DNA of 64,000 nucleotides from Candidatus Babeliales bacterium (GTDB lineage: Bacteria > Babelota > Babeliae > Babelales > Vermiphilaceae), in the NCBI GenBank assembly GCA_035944115.1, contig DASZBJ010000012.1, positions 124,001-188,000 of the forward strand, written 5' to 3'. This document shows positions 8,475-16,827 of this stretch, piece by piece; within the stretch, counting starts at the first letter, position 1, and each line of letters begins with the position of its first letter. Below the pieces are notes generated by a model, which did no database searches, had not been told where the DNA came from, and worked only from the letters and a program-made list of their open reading frames with translations. The translations under genes were made by a program, and so were the position numbers.

Positions 8475-8792
8475 ATGTTAAAATCGCTGCCTCTGGCCAC
8501 TATCTACTTAGCTCTGCTGAGCACAGCAATGGTGCATGCTGCAAATCCAGGAGAACGATTTGTTCCAAATTCGTCACGATGGGTTGATCCAGAATCCGGC
8601 GAAATACAGAGCTCGTCACCGATAAGATCATATGCAGAATCGCAGCGTTTGCTACTTTTCGAAAGCCAACTCCGTTGGCGCCTTACCGATCGCCCAAATC
8701 CGAAACGTCGATTAAGCGAAAGTGACACAACTCTGAACGCCTGCCGATTGACATCCGAACTCATAAGACCACGCACGAAATCATTGAGCTAA
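8475..8792 (+). CDS. Small secreted basic protein with RRLS motif
   Basis: I chose the ATG at 8475, which gives a good signal peptide (MLKSLPLATIYLALLSTAMVHAA) and has AAAAAGGGA inside the end of the previous gene; the stop of that gene is 1 base upstream, so the two are probably co-translated. The mature part is about 82 residues, Arg/Ser-rich, and includes NPKRRLSESDT. No domain is recognised. The RRxS stretch resembles ones at the ends of the proteins at 1063 and 8881. Confidence 0.7.
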   Translation: MLKSLPLATIYLALLSTAMVHAANPGERFVPNSSRWVDPESGEIQSSSPIRSYAESQRLLLFESQLRWRLTDRPNPKRRLSESDTTLNACRLTSELIRPRTKSLS

Positions 8793-8822
8793 AATAAAAA
8801 ATAGACAGCCTCTCTTTTTGCC

Positions 8823-8828
8823 TATAAT
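8823..8828 (+). promoter_or_regulatory. Probable -10 element for the gene at 8881
   Basis: TATAAT at 8823-8828 lies 52 nt before the ATG, with an imperfect TAGACA 15 nt upstream as a possible -35. AGAGGA at 8871-8876 is the ribosome binding site. Confidence 0.5.
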
Positions 8829-8880
8829 ATACCCAACCGCACTATCAGTTTTACCTATACAAAAATAGAAAGAGGACCCG

Positions 8881-9582
8881 ATGAAACTAAATTTACTGAC
8901 GTTAACCGCGATACCGTTACTGATTATTACTACCAGAGCCCTACCTGCCGCTGGCAACCTATTAGAAGAAGCATTTATACATGCAGAGGCATTAGGCGCA
9001 GATGGACTTGAGGCAGCTTATGCAGGAGCAGCCGATGCTGCGGAACAAGCAATAACTCGCGGCTTGATACAGATCTTTGGGGATGGAAATGCAAAAAGAC
9101 TAGCATGGCAACTCAATGAAGCAGGCGCTGCTATACTTGCTGACCCAGACCAAAGCGATGACACAAGAAGCACTGTGACGCGTTTGATGGCAATACATGC
9201 CATAGTAACTACACCGTTTGACTCTGAACAGTTTGATAATAAAAGTGAACCACAATCTCCAACTTCTTTTTTTGAAGATATTTTAGGTAGACAAGAAGCA
9301 GAACTGGCTGCAAAAAGAGCTTTTTTACTATCACCGCAATGGCGTGAACTATCACCATCAATACAAAAAAAAAGAGTGAGAAAAATGCTCCGTCTCGATC
9401 TCTCTACAACAACGAAAGACTTAAGCGCTGCTCTACAACAGTTTCCCCTAGCACCTCTACCGGCGCATAAACACAAAAGAAACGGCAGCGTCAGCCCACA
9501 AAGAAGATTATCTGACTCACCGTCAACGCCTCGCGCTCGATCAGCAAGCGCTCCATCAAGTCCTCGCTTGCAACAGAACTAA
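8881..9582 (+). CDS. Secreted protein with W-EQK-like module and Ser/Pro/Arg tail
   Basis: 233 residues with a signal peptide (MKLNLLTLTAIPLLIITTRALPAA). The first half is Ala-rich and helical. Around residues 145-175 it has FLLSPQWRELSPSIQKKRV, matching the SPxW...SP..QK layout of the proteins at 3609, 5899 and 36685. The last 40 residues are disordered, basic and Ser/Pro-rich, with QRRLSDSP (RRxS) and RSASAPSSP, which fits the RSxSxP pattern of eukaryotic 14-3-3 mode-1 sites. Function unknown; exported, possibly host-directed by inference. Confidence 0.8.
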   Translation: MKLNLLTLTAIPLLIITTRALPAAGNLLEEAFIHAEALGADGLEAAYAGAADAAEQAITRGLIQIFGDGNAKRLAWQLNEAGAAILADPDQSDDTRSTVTRLMAIHAIVTTPFDSEQFDNKSEPQSPTSFFEDILGRQEAELAAKRAFLLSPQWRELSPSIQKKRVRKMLRLDLSTTTKDLSAALQQFPLAPLPAHKHKRNGSVSPQRRLSDSPSTPRARSASAPSSPRLQQN

Positions 9583-9597
9583 ATATATATAATTTGA

Positions 9598-9630
9598 TTA
9601 AAAGAGGGGCTTGCAATGTCCCTTTTTTAA
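9598..9630 (+). terminator. Hairpin terminator after the gene at 8881
   Basis: TTAAAAGAGGG (9598-9608) pairs with CCCTTTTTTAA (9620-9630) with one mismatch and runs into T residues. Confidence 0.7.
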
Positions 9631-9639
9631 TTTTTACCG

Positions 9640-9667
9640 TTGTTTCCTCACAAATATATGGTATAAT
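9640..9667 (+). promoter_or_regulatory. Promoter of the ABC-F gene
   Basis: TTGTTT (9640-9645) and a perfect TATAAT (9662-9667) are separated by 16 nt. The ATG is only 9 bases past the -10 box, which leaves almost no leader and no room for a Shine-Dalgarno. Confidence 0.55.
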
Positions 9668-9676
9668 AGACGTATT

Positions 9677-11575
9677 ATGATACACGCAGATAATATTAAT
9701 CTTTCATTCGGATCACAAGTAGTCTTCAACGATATATCGTTCACTGTTCAACAGGATCAAAAAGTTGGACTCGTTGGCCGCAATGGATCAGGAAAATCAA
9801 CCTTACTTCATGCAATTATTGATAATTCACAACTGGATAGCGGATCGCTAAAATATTTAACCAGTAAAAAAATTGCATATCTCCCCCAAAACGTGGTCCT
9901 CGAATCTGACCGCTCGATCATCGATGAGACAGTGCGAGCGATTAAGGAAATTGCAGACTTACTTGATAAAGCAGCTCTTTTGCAACATCAAATGACATCG
10001 AGCAATGACACTGCAATAGCAATCGAATATGCACAAGTGCAAGCAACTTTGGCTGATTATAACCTCGAGCAAATGCAGGCGCAAGCAAAGCGAATTTTAC
10101 AAGGCCTTGGACTTTCTACAGAGCAATTTGACATGCCCGTATCTACGCTGAGCGTAGGATGGAAAATGCGTGTTGTACTTGCAAAGCTCCTTCTGCAAGA
10201 TGCTGATTTCTATCTATTTGACGAACCGACAAACCACCTTGATTTAATTGCAAAAGAGTGGTTTTTAGAATTTTTAAAGAATGCATCTTTTGGATTTATG
10301 ATTGTTTGCCACGAACGGTACTTTTTGGATGAACTCTGTAGCCATATCTTAAGCCTTGAACGAGGCAAGGGCATTATGTATACCGGAAATTATTCAAAAT
10401 TCCTTGCGCAAAAAGAACATAATGACGCATTATTACGATCTGCATACGTGAACCAACAAAAAGAGATCAAACAGAAAAAAGAAACTATTGAGCGATTCCG
10501 CGCATCTGCAAGCAAAGCAAAGATGGCGCAAAGCATGATCAAAGCGCTCGATAAAATAGAAATCATTGAACTACCACCTTCTGACAAGATTATTACATTC
10601 AACTTTGGATCAATAAAGCCTTCAAGCCGAACCGTGCTGGAAGTGAAAAATGTTGCTCACTCATTTGGCGACAAACAGATTTTTAAAAATGTATCATGTG
10701 AAATTGAACGAGGACAAAAAGTAGCCATCGTTGCTGCTAACGGTGTCGGTAAAACAACATTGCTTAACATCATCAACGGTAAAATTCCTTGCCAACAAGG
10801 CACGATCAATGTCGGTGGACAAGTAACTTCTGCTTTATTTGAGCAAGATCAAAACAAAATGCTCAACAAAGATATGAGCATTTTAGAAAATGTAACTCAA
10901 AGAGCTCGAGAAAAAACAGAACAGGCTGTACGATCTCTTCTTGGTGCATTTTTATTTAGTAATGATGATGTAAAGAAAAAAGTTGGCGTACTGAGCGGTG
11001 GAGAAAAAAACCGGGTTGGTATGGTGTGCACGCTCCTGAATGACGCAAATCTACTTATGCTTGATGAGCCCACCAACCATTTGGATATTCAATCAAAAGA
11101 GATTTTGCTCCGTGCGCTGAAAACGTACACCGGTACTATGATCTTTGTTTCTCACGATCGTGATTTTGTGAATGATCTTGCAACTCACATTCTTGAACTT
11201 ACTCCTACTGGCGCATTTTTATACCATGGCAACTTTGATTCATTCTTGTACCAAAAAAAATATGCAACAACTCCTGGAGCAGAATCGAACGGAGCTAAGC
11301 CATCGAATAAGCAAAAAGATTTTAAAGAAGAGCTAAGCGCTGGTCCTAAGAAATCAAACAAAGAACTCTTCTTACTCCGAAAAGAATCGAACCGTCTTGA
11401 AAGAATGGTTACCAAAGCTGAACAGAAAGCTGCTGATCTACAAACTGCGATCACTGCGGCAACATGGGGTTCAGATGAGGCTACTGCACTACAAAAACAG
11501 TTAGTCGATGCTAAAGCAACCCTTCAAAAGTTAACTGCTGAATGGGAAGCGGTAGAAAAGTCGATCAACGAGTAA
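9677..11575 (+). CDS. ABC-F family ATPase (ribosome-associated)
   Basis: I chose the ATG at 9677, which begins directly at the first ABC domain (MIHADNINLSFG). The 632-residue protein has two nucleotide-binding domains and no membrane segment. The first has Walker A GRNGSGKS (about 35-42), signature LSVGW and Walker B FDEPTNHLD. The second has Walker A AANGVGKT (about 354-361), signature LSGGE and LDEPTNHLD. A charged linker lies between them and a C-terminal coiled coil of about 80 residues follows, as in Uup/YheS-type ABC-F proteins. The family acts on the ribosome to relieve translation problems. The first signature is the diverged form LSVGW. Confidence 0.93.
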   Translation: MIHADNINLSFGSQVVFNDISFTVQQDQKVGLVGRNGSGKSTLLHAIIDNSQLDSGSLKYLTSKKIAYLPQNVVLESDRSIIDETVRAIKEIADLLDKAALLQHQMTSSNDTAIAIEYAQVQATLADYNLEQMQAQAKRILQGLGLSTEQFDMPVSTLSVGWKMRVVLAKLLLQDADFYLFDEPTNHLDLIAKEWFLEFLKNASFGFMIVCHERYFLDELCSHILSLERGKGIMYTGNYSKFLAQKEHNDALLRSAYVNQQKEIKQKKETIERFRASASKAKMAQSMIKALDKIEIIELPPSDKIITFNFGSIKPSSRTVLEVKNVAHSFGDKQIFKNVSCEIERGQKVAIVAANGVGKTTLLNIINGKIPCQQGTINVGGQVTSALFEQDQNKMLNKDMSILENVTQRAREKTEQAVRSLLGAFLFSNDDVKKKVGVLSGGEKNRVGMVCTLLNDANLLMLDEPTNHLDIQSKEILLRALKTYTGTMIFVSHDRDFVNDLATHILELTPTGAFLYHGNFDSFLYQKKYATTPGAESNGAKPSNKQKDFKEELSAGPKKSNKELFLLRKESNRLERMVTKAEQKAADLQTAITAATWGSDEATALQKQLVDAKATLQKLTAEWEAVEKSINE

Positions 11576-11592
11576 ATAATAGATATCTCCAG

Positions 11593-11626
11593 AAAACGGT
11601 ACCAGGAAATCTCCCGGTACCGTTTT
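11593..11626. terminator. Bidirectional terminator between convergent genes
   Basis: AAAACGGTACC (11593-11603) pairs perfectly with GGTACCGTTTT (11616-11626), with extra T residues on the plus side. It serves both the ABC-F gene and the convergent transketolase gene. Confidence 0.85.
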
Positions 11627-13513
11627 TTATTTCTTCTTTTTCACCGCACGCATGATTCCTGCGGCATCAATACCAGCCCATGCAAGCAGCTCTTCCGGCA
11701 ATCCAGATCGAGGCAACGCGGTGACCGCCAAACAATCAACCGTGATACCACTATTTCTTAACGCATAGGTAACTAACTGTCCCATGCCACCCTGCAGATA
11801 ATGATCTTCCACCGTAATAAGACGATTGCCTGATTTTTGAGCAACCGAAAGCACCGTTTTATAATCGAGCGGCTTGATTGAATATAAATCAATCACAGCA
11901 ATGGAAATTCCTTCTCGCAGTAATTGATCATATGCTGCAAGTGCTTGGTGCAGGGTGACCCCGGCAGCAACTACGCATGCAGCATCCTGATCGCTCTGGC
12001 GCACTACTTTGCATCCACCAATATAAAAATCTTCGTACGTTGGATACAGCACTGGCGTTTCCATGCGCGTGGTACGCAAATAACTAATTCCCTGATTATA
12101 TTCAGCCATTGCACCAACTAACACATGCGTACTAATTGCATCACTCGGATACAGCACCACAGAACCTGGCAATGCCGCCATTAACGCAATATCTTCCAAC
12201 CCCATTTGCGAAGGGCCATCTTGACCGATCGAGATTCCCGCATGGGAACCAACCAGGCGTAGATTTGCATTGCTGATTGCAGCCATTCGAATCTGATCAT
12301 ATGCACGACTGAAAAAAACTGAAAATGTAGAAATGAATGGCATTTTACCCCGTCGCTCAAGTCCAACCCCCATGCTCACCATATTTTGTTCTGCGACAAA
12401 ACATTGTATAAATCGTTTTGGAAAACGATGTTCGAAAATCTCTGCGAAAGTAGAATTTTTTACTTCTGCATCCAAACAGATCACCTGCTCACAAACACGC
12501 CCAAGGGCGGTCACCGCATCTCCATATGCTTTACGCGTTGCGACCATATCACCAAGTGCATACACCGGATCGTGAAAATCAACCCCCACGCATCCAGCTG
12601 GTACCGTTTTTTTTATTACCTGCGGCAATTGTGGCGCCCACACATACTCATCATTTTTATACTGCGCTGCAGCTGGAAATGTATGCGCAAGTTGTGTCAC
12701 CGCAACAGCAAGCTGTTGTTCATCTAATGCTTTGCCATGAAAGTTTTCTTTATTTTCAAACAGTTGTACCCCATGGCCTTTAAATGTTTTTGCCAAAATA
12801 ATAACCGGCTGATCAGACTGATCCGCATGGGCAAGAGCTCGATGTAAGGTGCCAATAATCTCCTGCATATCGTGACCATCTATACTATACGTCTGACAAC
12901 CAAATGCTTTAAATTTATCGGCAAATCGCTGAACATGATGACCGTGTAATGATTCATCACTCTGCCCCAACCGATTACAGTCAACAATGCCAATCAAATT
13001 ATTGAGCTTATAATGTGCAGCGAGTTCAACCGCCTCCCAAATTGATCCCTCTGCTATCTCAGCATCCCCCATCAACACAAACGTACGATAGTTCCGTGCA
13101 TCCATTTTGGCGGCCAATGCCATACCTGCACCAATTGATAGTCCAATACCCAGCGAACCGGTTGCGCTTTCAGTATATTTAAAACGACGCGTTGGATGGC
13201 CTTCTAACTCAGAATCAAACCGGCGGTAAGAAAGTAAATCGTGCTCAGTCAGCACACCGGCCTCTTTCCATGCTGCATACAAAATAGGCGCTGCATGCCC
13301 CTTTGATAAGATAAATCGATCATTATCAGGATTGTCAGGATCACGCGGGTCATACTGCATTGCATCAAAAAAAAGTGCTGCCACAATATCTGCTGCAGAA
13401 AGACATGACGTTACATGCCCTGATCCGGCTTTTGTGGTCATTATCAAAGAAGAAAGGCGCATGTTATACGCCTTATATTCAAGAAATAGTTTTTTTGTAT
13501 CCGGTGCGCCCAT
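11627..13513 (-). CDS. tkt: Transketolase
   Basis: 628 residues, a complete single-chain transketolase. The N-terminal half has ILSKGHAAP, the GSLGIGLSIGAGMA stretch and the thiamine diphosphate motif beginning GDAEIAEGS and ending in VDCNRLGQSD. The second half has the pyrimidine-binding domain with FVAEQNMVSMGVGL, then a C-terminal domain. It moves two-carbon units between sugar phosphates in the non-oxidative pentose phosphate pathway, matching the zwf/gnd operon at 24.4-28.7 kb. GGAG sits 8 nt before the ATG. A small His-rich gene lies 23 nt upstream on the same strand, so the two are probably one transcript. Confidence 0.93.
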   Translation of the reverse strand: MGAPDTKKLFLEYKAYNMRLSSLIMTTKAGSGHVTSCLSAADIVAALFFDAMQYDPRDPDNPDNDRFILSKGHAAPILYAAWKEAGVLTEHDLLSYRRFDSELEGHPTRRFKYTESATGSLGIGLSIGAGMALAAKMDARNYRTFVLMGDAEIAEGSIWEAVELAAHYKLNNLIGIVDCNRLGQSDESLHGHHVQRFADKFKAFGCQTYSIDGHDMQEIIGTLHRALAHADQSDQPVIILAKTFKGHGVQLFENKENFHGKALDEQQLAVAVTQLAHTFPAAAQYKNDEYVWAPQLPQVIKKTVPAGCVGVDFHDPVYALGDMVATRKAYGDAVTALGRVCEQVICLDAEVKNSTFAEIFEHRFPKRFIQCFVAEQNMVSMGVGLERRGKMPFISTFSVFFSRAYDQIRMAAISNANLRLVGSHAGISIGQDGPSQMGLEDIALMAALPGSVVLYPSDAISTHVLVGAMAEYNQGISYLRTTRMETPVLYPTYEDFYIGGCKVVRQSDQDAACVVAAGVTLHQALAAYDQLLREGISIAVIDLYSIKPLDYKTVLSVAQKSGNRLITVEDHYLQGGMGQLVTYALRNSGITVDCLAVTALPRSGLPEELLAWAGIDAAGIMRAVKKKK

Positions 13514-13536
13514 TGCAATTCTCCAAAAACAAAAAC

Positions 13537-13737
13537 CTATTTTTTATCATTACGATGATTATGCTGATAATGATCATGTTGACTGTGATGCTGGTGCTCA
13601 CGCTTACGCCAGTTTTCCTTACGCGCATACCCAATCATCTTTGCAATCCCTTCAGCACCACGGGATATTTTACAATGCACTGAATCCACAGTACTTCTCC
13701 AATAATCTCTCAATTTGCTAGATCGTATATTTTTCAT
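13537..13737 (-). CDS. Small basic protein with His-rich tail
   Basis: 66 residues. A strong AAAGGAGAG lies 4-12 nt before the ATG, which argues for a real gene although it is short. The N-terminal 45 residues are basic and helical; the last 20 are dominated by His, Gln, Asp and Lys (HQHHSQHDHYQHNHRNDKK), suggesting metal binding. No signal peptide. It lies immediately upstream of transketolase on the same strand. No family is recognised. Confidence 0.6.
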   Translation of the reverse strand: MKNIRSSKLRDYWRSTVDSVHCKISRGAEGIAKMIGYARKENWRKREHQHHSQHDHYQHNHRNDKK

Positions 13738-13844
13738 CCGCTCTCCTTTACCTATTACTACCCAAGATTAACAGACCGTCACCAGGATAATGACACAATC
13801 AACCAAACAGCAATAGTTATACTGACTTACCCAATAAATCATGC

Positions 13845-13850
13845 TACTAT
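13845..13850 (+). promoter_or_regulatory. Possible extended -10 element just before the ComEC-like gene
   Basis: TGCTACTAT places TACTAT at 13845-13850, 8 bases before the ATG at 13859. As with the ABC-F gene this leaves almost no leader and no Shine-Dalgarno is seen. Confidence 0.35.
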
Positions 13851-13858
13851 ACAGCTGT

Positions 13859-14884
13859 ATGAACATAGGAAATTATACACGCAAAACTACTGAGTGGTTG
13901 CAAAACTGGTTGTTAGATTTTTTGCAATTACAACTATTTCTGACCATTTTTTCTTTACCGATTTTGGTCGCATGGGGTCTACCCGTATCTGCATTAACTA
14001 TTTTGGGTAATTTGATTTTTACCCCATTTCTAACCGTTTTCTTATCACTCTCTTGCCTCATCTTTTTTTGCGAGCTGCTGTATATTCCGCAAGGATGGCT
14101 TATCTATGCGCTAGAAAAAATCACTATAGTATGGTTCAAAATACTGAACATCCCACAACTTGATTGGCTCGTCGGATTTATCGCACCACCAATGCCGCTC
14201 TTACTTCTTCTGCCAATTGTGGCACTTTTTATTATAATTCATCAGAAAACTCGCACCCAATGGTTGAGCATTATCTGTTTTATCGCCCTTTTAATTACCA
14301 TCTGCGGATATAGCTACTTTGCACGGCCAGCAAACAACCACACCACCATTGCATGTAATAAAGGACAGCTCCATATCATATCTAAAAATAACTGCACTAC
14401 CGTTATTGATCCTGGTTATCTTGGACAACGCATTTCCGCCGAATCATGGGTGCAGTACCGATTTTTACCGCAGTTCATGCAACAGACAGGTCAAACAACC
14501 ATCGATCATCTGATCCTACTACAGCCAGGAATCAGCTTATTTAACGCCATTACGCGCCTTACCCATTGCGTTACCATTAAAAATATCTATCTAGTCTGCT
14601 GGGAGGAGACCATGAAAAAATCTGGGTTATATGCTTATGGAGCTATGCGAAGAGCATGTATCGAAAAAAAAATAAATCTTGTACGATTTGCGCAACACTC
14701 GGTAAGCATCCCAATGTCACCAGACACCACAATTGTCATAACCCCATTATCAGAAAAGATTAAGACTCCCACCATTTCATATCCCGCGTGTGCCATCCAT
14801 ACACAGATTGACAACAACGACATTACCTTCTATTCTGCAAAGTATATAAACAATAAAGAACTATCCGATAATCGTTTATCTTAG
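13859..14884 (+). CDS. ComEC/Rec2-like membrane protein, shortened and with decayed metallo-hydrolase part
   Basis: 341 residues from the ATG at 13859 (an ATG at 13841 in frame is also possible). The first 160 residues have about four membrane helices in the order seen in the back half of the ComEC competence domain (LPILVAWGLPVSALTILGNL, then FLTVFLSLSCLIFF). The soluble rest parallels the metallo-beta-lactamase-like domain of ComEC: a VIDPGYLGQRIS stretch, then TTIDHLILLQPGISLFNAIT where HxHxDH would normally be. The metal-binding histidines are absent and the N-terminal ComEC parts are missing. It may be a remnant, or a DNA-transport protein with a non-catalytic domain. Family assignment is tentative. 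Confidence 0.55.
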   Translation: MNIGNYTRKTTEWLQNWLLDFLQLQLFLTIFSLPILVAWGLPVSALTILGNLIFTPFLTVFLSLSCLIFFCELLYIPQGWLIYALEKITIVWFKILNIPQLDWLVGFIAPPMPLLLLLPIVALFIIIHQKTRTQWLSIICFIALLITICGYSYFARPANNHTTIACNKGQLHIISKNNCTTVIDPGYLGQRISAESWVQYRFLPQFMQQTGQTTIDHLILLQPGISLFNAITRLTHCVTIKNIYLVCWEETMKKSGLYAYGAMRRACIEKKINLVRFAQHSVSIPMSPDTTIVITPLSEKIKTPTISYPACAIHTQIDNNDITFYSAKYINNKELSDNRLS

Positions 14885-14925
14885 TGACAGTAGCAACCTT
14901 CTTTGTAGAAAAACGAAAGTGAACA

Positions 14926-15450
14926 ATGGCGACAAATACTATTCTTTTTGTTATTGCACATCAGGGATATCAACCAGTTGAATATGAAGTTCCCAGAAAG
15001 CTCATTGAGCAGGCAGGGTTTCAAATATTCACCGCAAGCAATAACCTCGGCACTGCGGTCGCCTCTGACGGCTCGACTACTGAAGTTGATTTTTTAATTA
15101 ATAGTGTGAATGCTGCAAATTACGATGGCATTTTTTTCATCGGCGGCCCCGGAGCATTAGAAAATCTTGATAATCAAGATAGTTATAATCTGCTTACCGC
15201 TGCAGCGCATCAAAAAAAAGTAATCGGAGCAATTTGCATCTCTACTCGCATCCTTGCACACGCAGAAATCCTAAAAGGAAGACATGCAACTGGATGGAAT
15301 GGTGATAATCTTCTGGGCGGAATTTATAAAGAATATGATGTACACTATGACCCAAAAGAAGTAATTGTTGATGACGCAATCATCACGGCAATCGGTCCAA
15401 GCGCCGCACGCGAATTTGGTGAACGCATCATTACCCTGCTACAGGGATAA
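14926..15450 (+). CDS. DJ-1/PfpI family protein
   Basis: 174 residues, typical family length. It shows the DJ-1/PfpI core: an N-terminal strand (ILFVIAHQGY), a conserved acidic residue in PVEYEVP (Glu19), FFIGGPGA, and the nucleophile elbow GAICIST with Cys104. Members are proteases, glyoxalases/deglycases or redox-sensing chaperones; which one applies cannot be told here. It is cytosolic. A copy of its last 13 codons plus its terminator recurs at 16611-16717 (see findings). Confidence 0.88.
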   Translation: MATNTILFVIAHQGYQPVEYEVPRKLIEQAGFQIFTASNNLGTAVASDGSTTEVDFLINSVNAANYDGIFFIGGPGALENLDNQDSYNLLTAAAHQKKVIGAICISTRILAHAEILKGRHATGWNGDNLLGGIYKEYDVHYDPKEVIVDDAIITAIGPSAAREFGERIITLLQG

Positions 15451-15512
15451 GAGTTTCTGCAGATTTAAAACATGTGATTAGGTAATACACCCGTATAAAA
15501 GCGGGTGTATTT
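15406..15512 (+). repeat. Direct repeat copy 1: 3' end of DJ-1/PfpI gene plus terminator
   Basis: 107 bp nearly identical to 16611-16717 (constant offset 1205). It contains the last codons of the DJ-1/PfpI gene and its terminator. Confidence 0.92.
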
Positions 15513-15514
15513 TT
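15485..15514 (+). terminator. Rho-independent terminator of the DJ-1/PfpI gene
   Basis: ATACACCCG (15485-15493) pairs with CGGGTGTAT (15502-15510) and is followed by T residues. A near-identical copy lies at 16690-16715. Confidence 0.88.
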
Positions 15515-15624
15515 GTATATCAAAGCACAAAACCCTTGTTTTATTACCACGAATCATGATACTATGTTTTCATATAGAATAATCCATAGTTAAATAAAAA
15601 GACCATTCAAACAAAAGGATAATT

Positions 15625-16188
15625 ATGAAAATGACAAAAAAATGGTATTTTATGAGCTTTGTTGGCCTCACTTTGTTGTCAGGCGTAATGCAATCAGCGT
15701 ATGATCTTTATAATGAGGAATCAGGATACCAATCTGAAGAGGAAGATCCTGAGGTAAGAGCATTATTGGCATCTACAAGACAAGAATATGAAGAGAAACA
15801 ACGCGAAGACTATAAACGCGCACAAAGAGCTGGTGGCAGGGCTGAAGAAGAAGAAGAAGAAGAGAAAGAATCCGAGGCTACCGTCCATCCTAGACAGCAA
15901 ACACTATATGGCGAAATGGGCCAAAGAGTCCTTGCAGACATTCAAGATAAATTAACGCAAGCCGCAGGCATGGCATACTTCCCCGTATTCAACAAAAATA
16001 TGCTCAATCGCTATCAAACACATATTTTAAATGGCAGTTATCAGGCGCAAGACCTCTCCAAAATTTCAAAGACCGTTAATGATTTATTTGAAGCCGGAAT
16101 CGAGGTACAGCATAAGGAAGTTCTTGAAAGAAAAAACCCGCCTAAGGAAGAAGAATTGCCATCATACTTCGATACAGCTGGTTTCTAG
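15625..16188 (+). CDS. Secreted protein with UIM-like motif (copy A)
   Basis: 187 residues; AAAGGA precedes the ATG. Signal peptide MKMTKKWYFMSFVGLTLLSGVMQSA. Residues 38-57 read EEEDPEVRALLASTRQEYEE, an acidic patch followed by a hydrophobic-xx-small-hydrophobic-xx-S/T-xx-E pattern like a ubiquitin-interacting motif. A Glu-rich stretch and a helical segment of about 65 residues follow; the helical part resembles the C-terminal module of the proteins at 21118, 22908 and 23733. The protein ends YFDTAGF. It is the diverged partner of the gene at 16828. Function unknown; exported. Confidence 0.78.
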   Translation: MKMTKKWYFMSFVGLTLLSGVMQSAYDLYNEESGYQSEEEDPEVRALLASTRQEYEEKQREDYKRAQRAGGRAEEEEEEEKESEATVHPRQQTLYGEMGQRVLADIQDKLTQAAGMAYFPVFNKNMLNRYQTHILNGSYQAQDLSKISKTVNDLFEAGIEVQHKEVLERKNPPKEEELPSYFDTAGF

Positions 16189-16193
16189 TCGAC

Positions 16194-16379
16194 ATGTATT
16201 TTACGGTAATTATCATTACTATTTCCCTTATTATTATGCTTCAGAAAAGGATTCTTAATGACAAGTCTATTAAAAATGAACTTGAGAACGGAAAAGTAGC
16301 CGCTGAGCACCTCAAAAAACAAAAACATCAACAAGCTGATTTTGCTGCTGATATAACGGGCATGGGCGGATTTTATTAA
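16194..16379 (+). pseudogene. 3' remnant of a gene like that at 16828
   Basis: The last 35-40 codons (GKVAAEH...QQADFAADITGMGGFY) closely match the end of the protein at 16828, but no matching 5' part is present and the frame differs from the gene at 15625. The hydrophobic beginning from the ATG at 16194 is not related to it. It is best read as the leftover 3' end of a deleted or replaced paralogue; translation as a 61-residue membrane peptide cannot be excluded. Confidence 0.6.
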
Positions 16380-16610
16380 TAGCGATATACACACAACGCT
16401 TTTTATAGCATAAGAATTGATAATCGGTTGCCTAAAAAACAACCGATTATTTTTTTCAGATCATCATTTGCAAGCACTTATTTTCTATCAGTCCTTGTTT
16501 TGTTTGCATATTTTAAGCATAATTAAGCCCGTACAAACATATAAAACATCTTACAAATCAAAAAAATATGCTTACCAATAAAACAACACGCGCTCTGCTA
16601 TTCAGCTTCT
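16335..16610 (+). repeat. Direct repeat copy 1: gene 3' end, terminator and WD40-gene 5' end
   Basis: Bases 16335-16610 match 17746-18021 almost exactly (constant offset 1411). The stretch covers the end of the UIM-like gene, its terminator, the spacer and the first 14 codons of the WD40 gene. It breaks off exactly where the copy of the DJ-1 3' end begins. Confidence 0.92.
16422..16455 (+). terminator. Terminator copy (matches 17833)
   Basis: AATCGGTTG/CAACCGATT stem (16422-16430 and 16440-16448) followed by T residues; a duplicate of the terminator at 17833. Confidence 0.85.
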
Positions 16611-16627
16611 GCACGCGAATTTGGTGA
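16568..16627 (+). pseudogene. Truncated WD40-gene start fused to DJ-1 fragment
   Basis: The ATG and the next 14 codons are those of the WD40 gene at 17979 (MLTNKTTRALLFSFC). The frame then runs out of register into the copied DJ-1 3' end and stops at 16625-16627. This chimeric 19-codon ORF is the scar of the tandem duplication. The junction shares GCA on both sides. Confidence 0.85.
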
Positions 16628-16717
16628 ACGCATCATTACCCTGCTACAGGGATAAGAGTTTCTGCAGATTTAAAACATGTGATTAGGTAATACACCCGTG
16701 TAAAAACGGGTGTATTT
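16611..16717 (+). repeat. Direct repeat copy 2: DJ-1/PfpI 3' end and terminator
   Basis: A copy of 15406-15512, including the last 13 codons and stop of the DJ-1/PfpI gene (16614-16655) and its terminator hairpin (16690-16715). Similarity stops just after the hairpin. Confidence 0.9.
16690..16715 (+). terminator. Terminator copy of the DJ-1/PfpI gene
   Basis: ATACACCCGT (16690-16699) pairs with ACGGGTGTAT (16706-16715), followed by TT; a copy of the hairpin at 15485. Confidence 0.75.
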
Positions 16718-16827
16718 GCATTTTTAAACATACAAAACACTGTCTTTTTATCATTACTTTTGCTATTATCATTCAGATGAAAAATTTTTAATCACAAATA
16801 AAAACGCAATATCAAAGGATTTTTTCT

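Noticed and set aside
9018-9476. Minus-strand frame of 152 codons
   Set aside because: Opposite a gene with signal peptide and ribosome binding site; Cys/Ser-rich composition typical of shadow frames.
12333-12783. Three plus-strand frames opposite transketolase
   Set aside because: Antisense to conserved transketolase motifs; no start signals.
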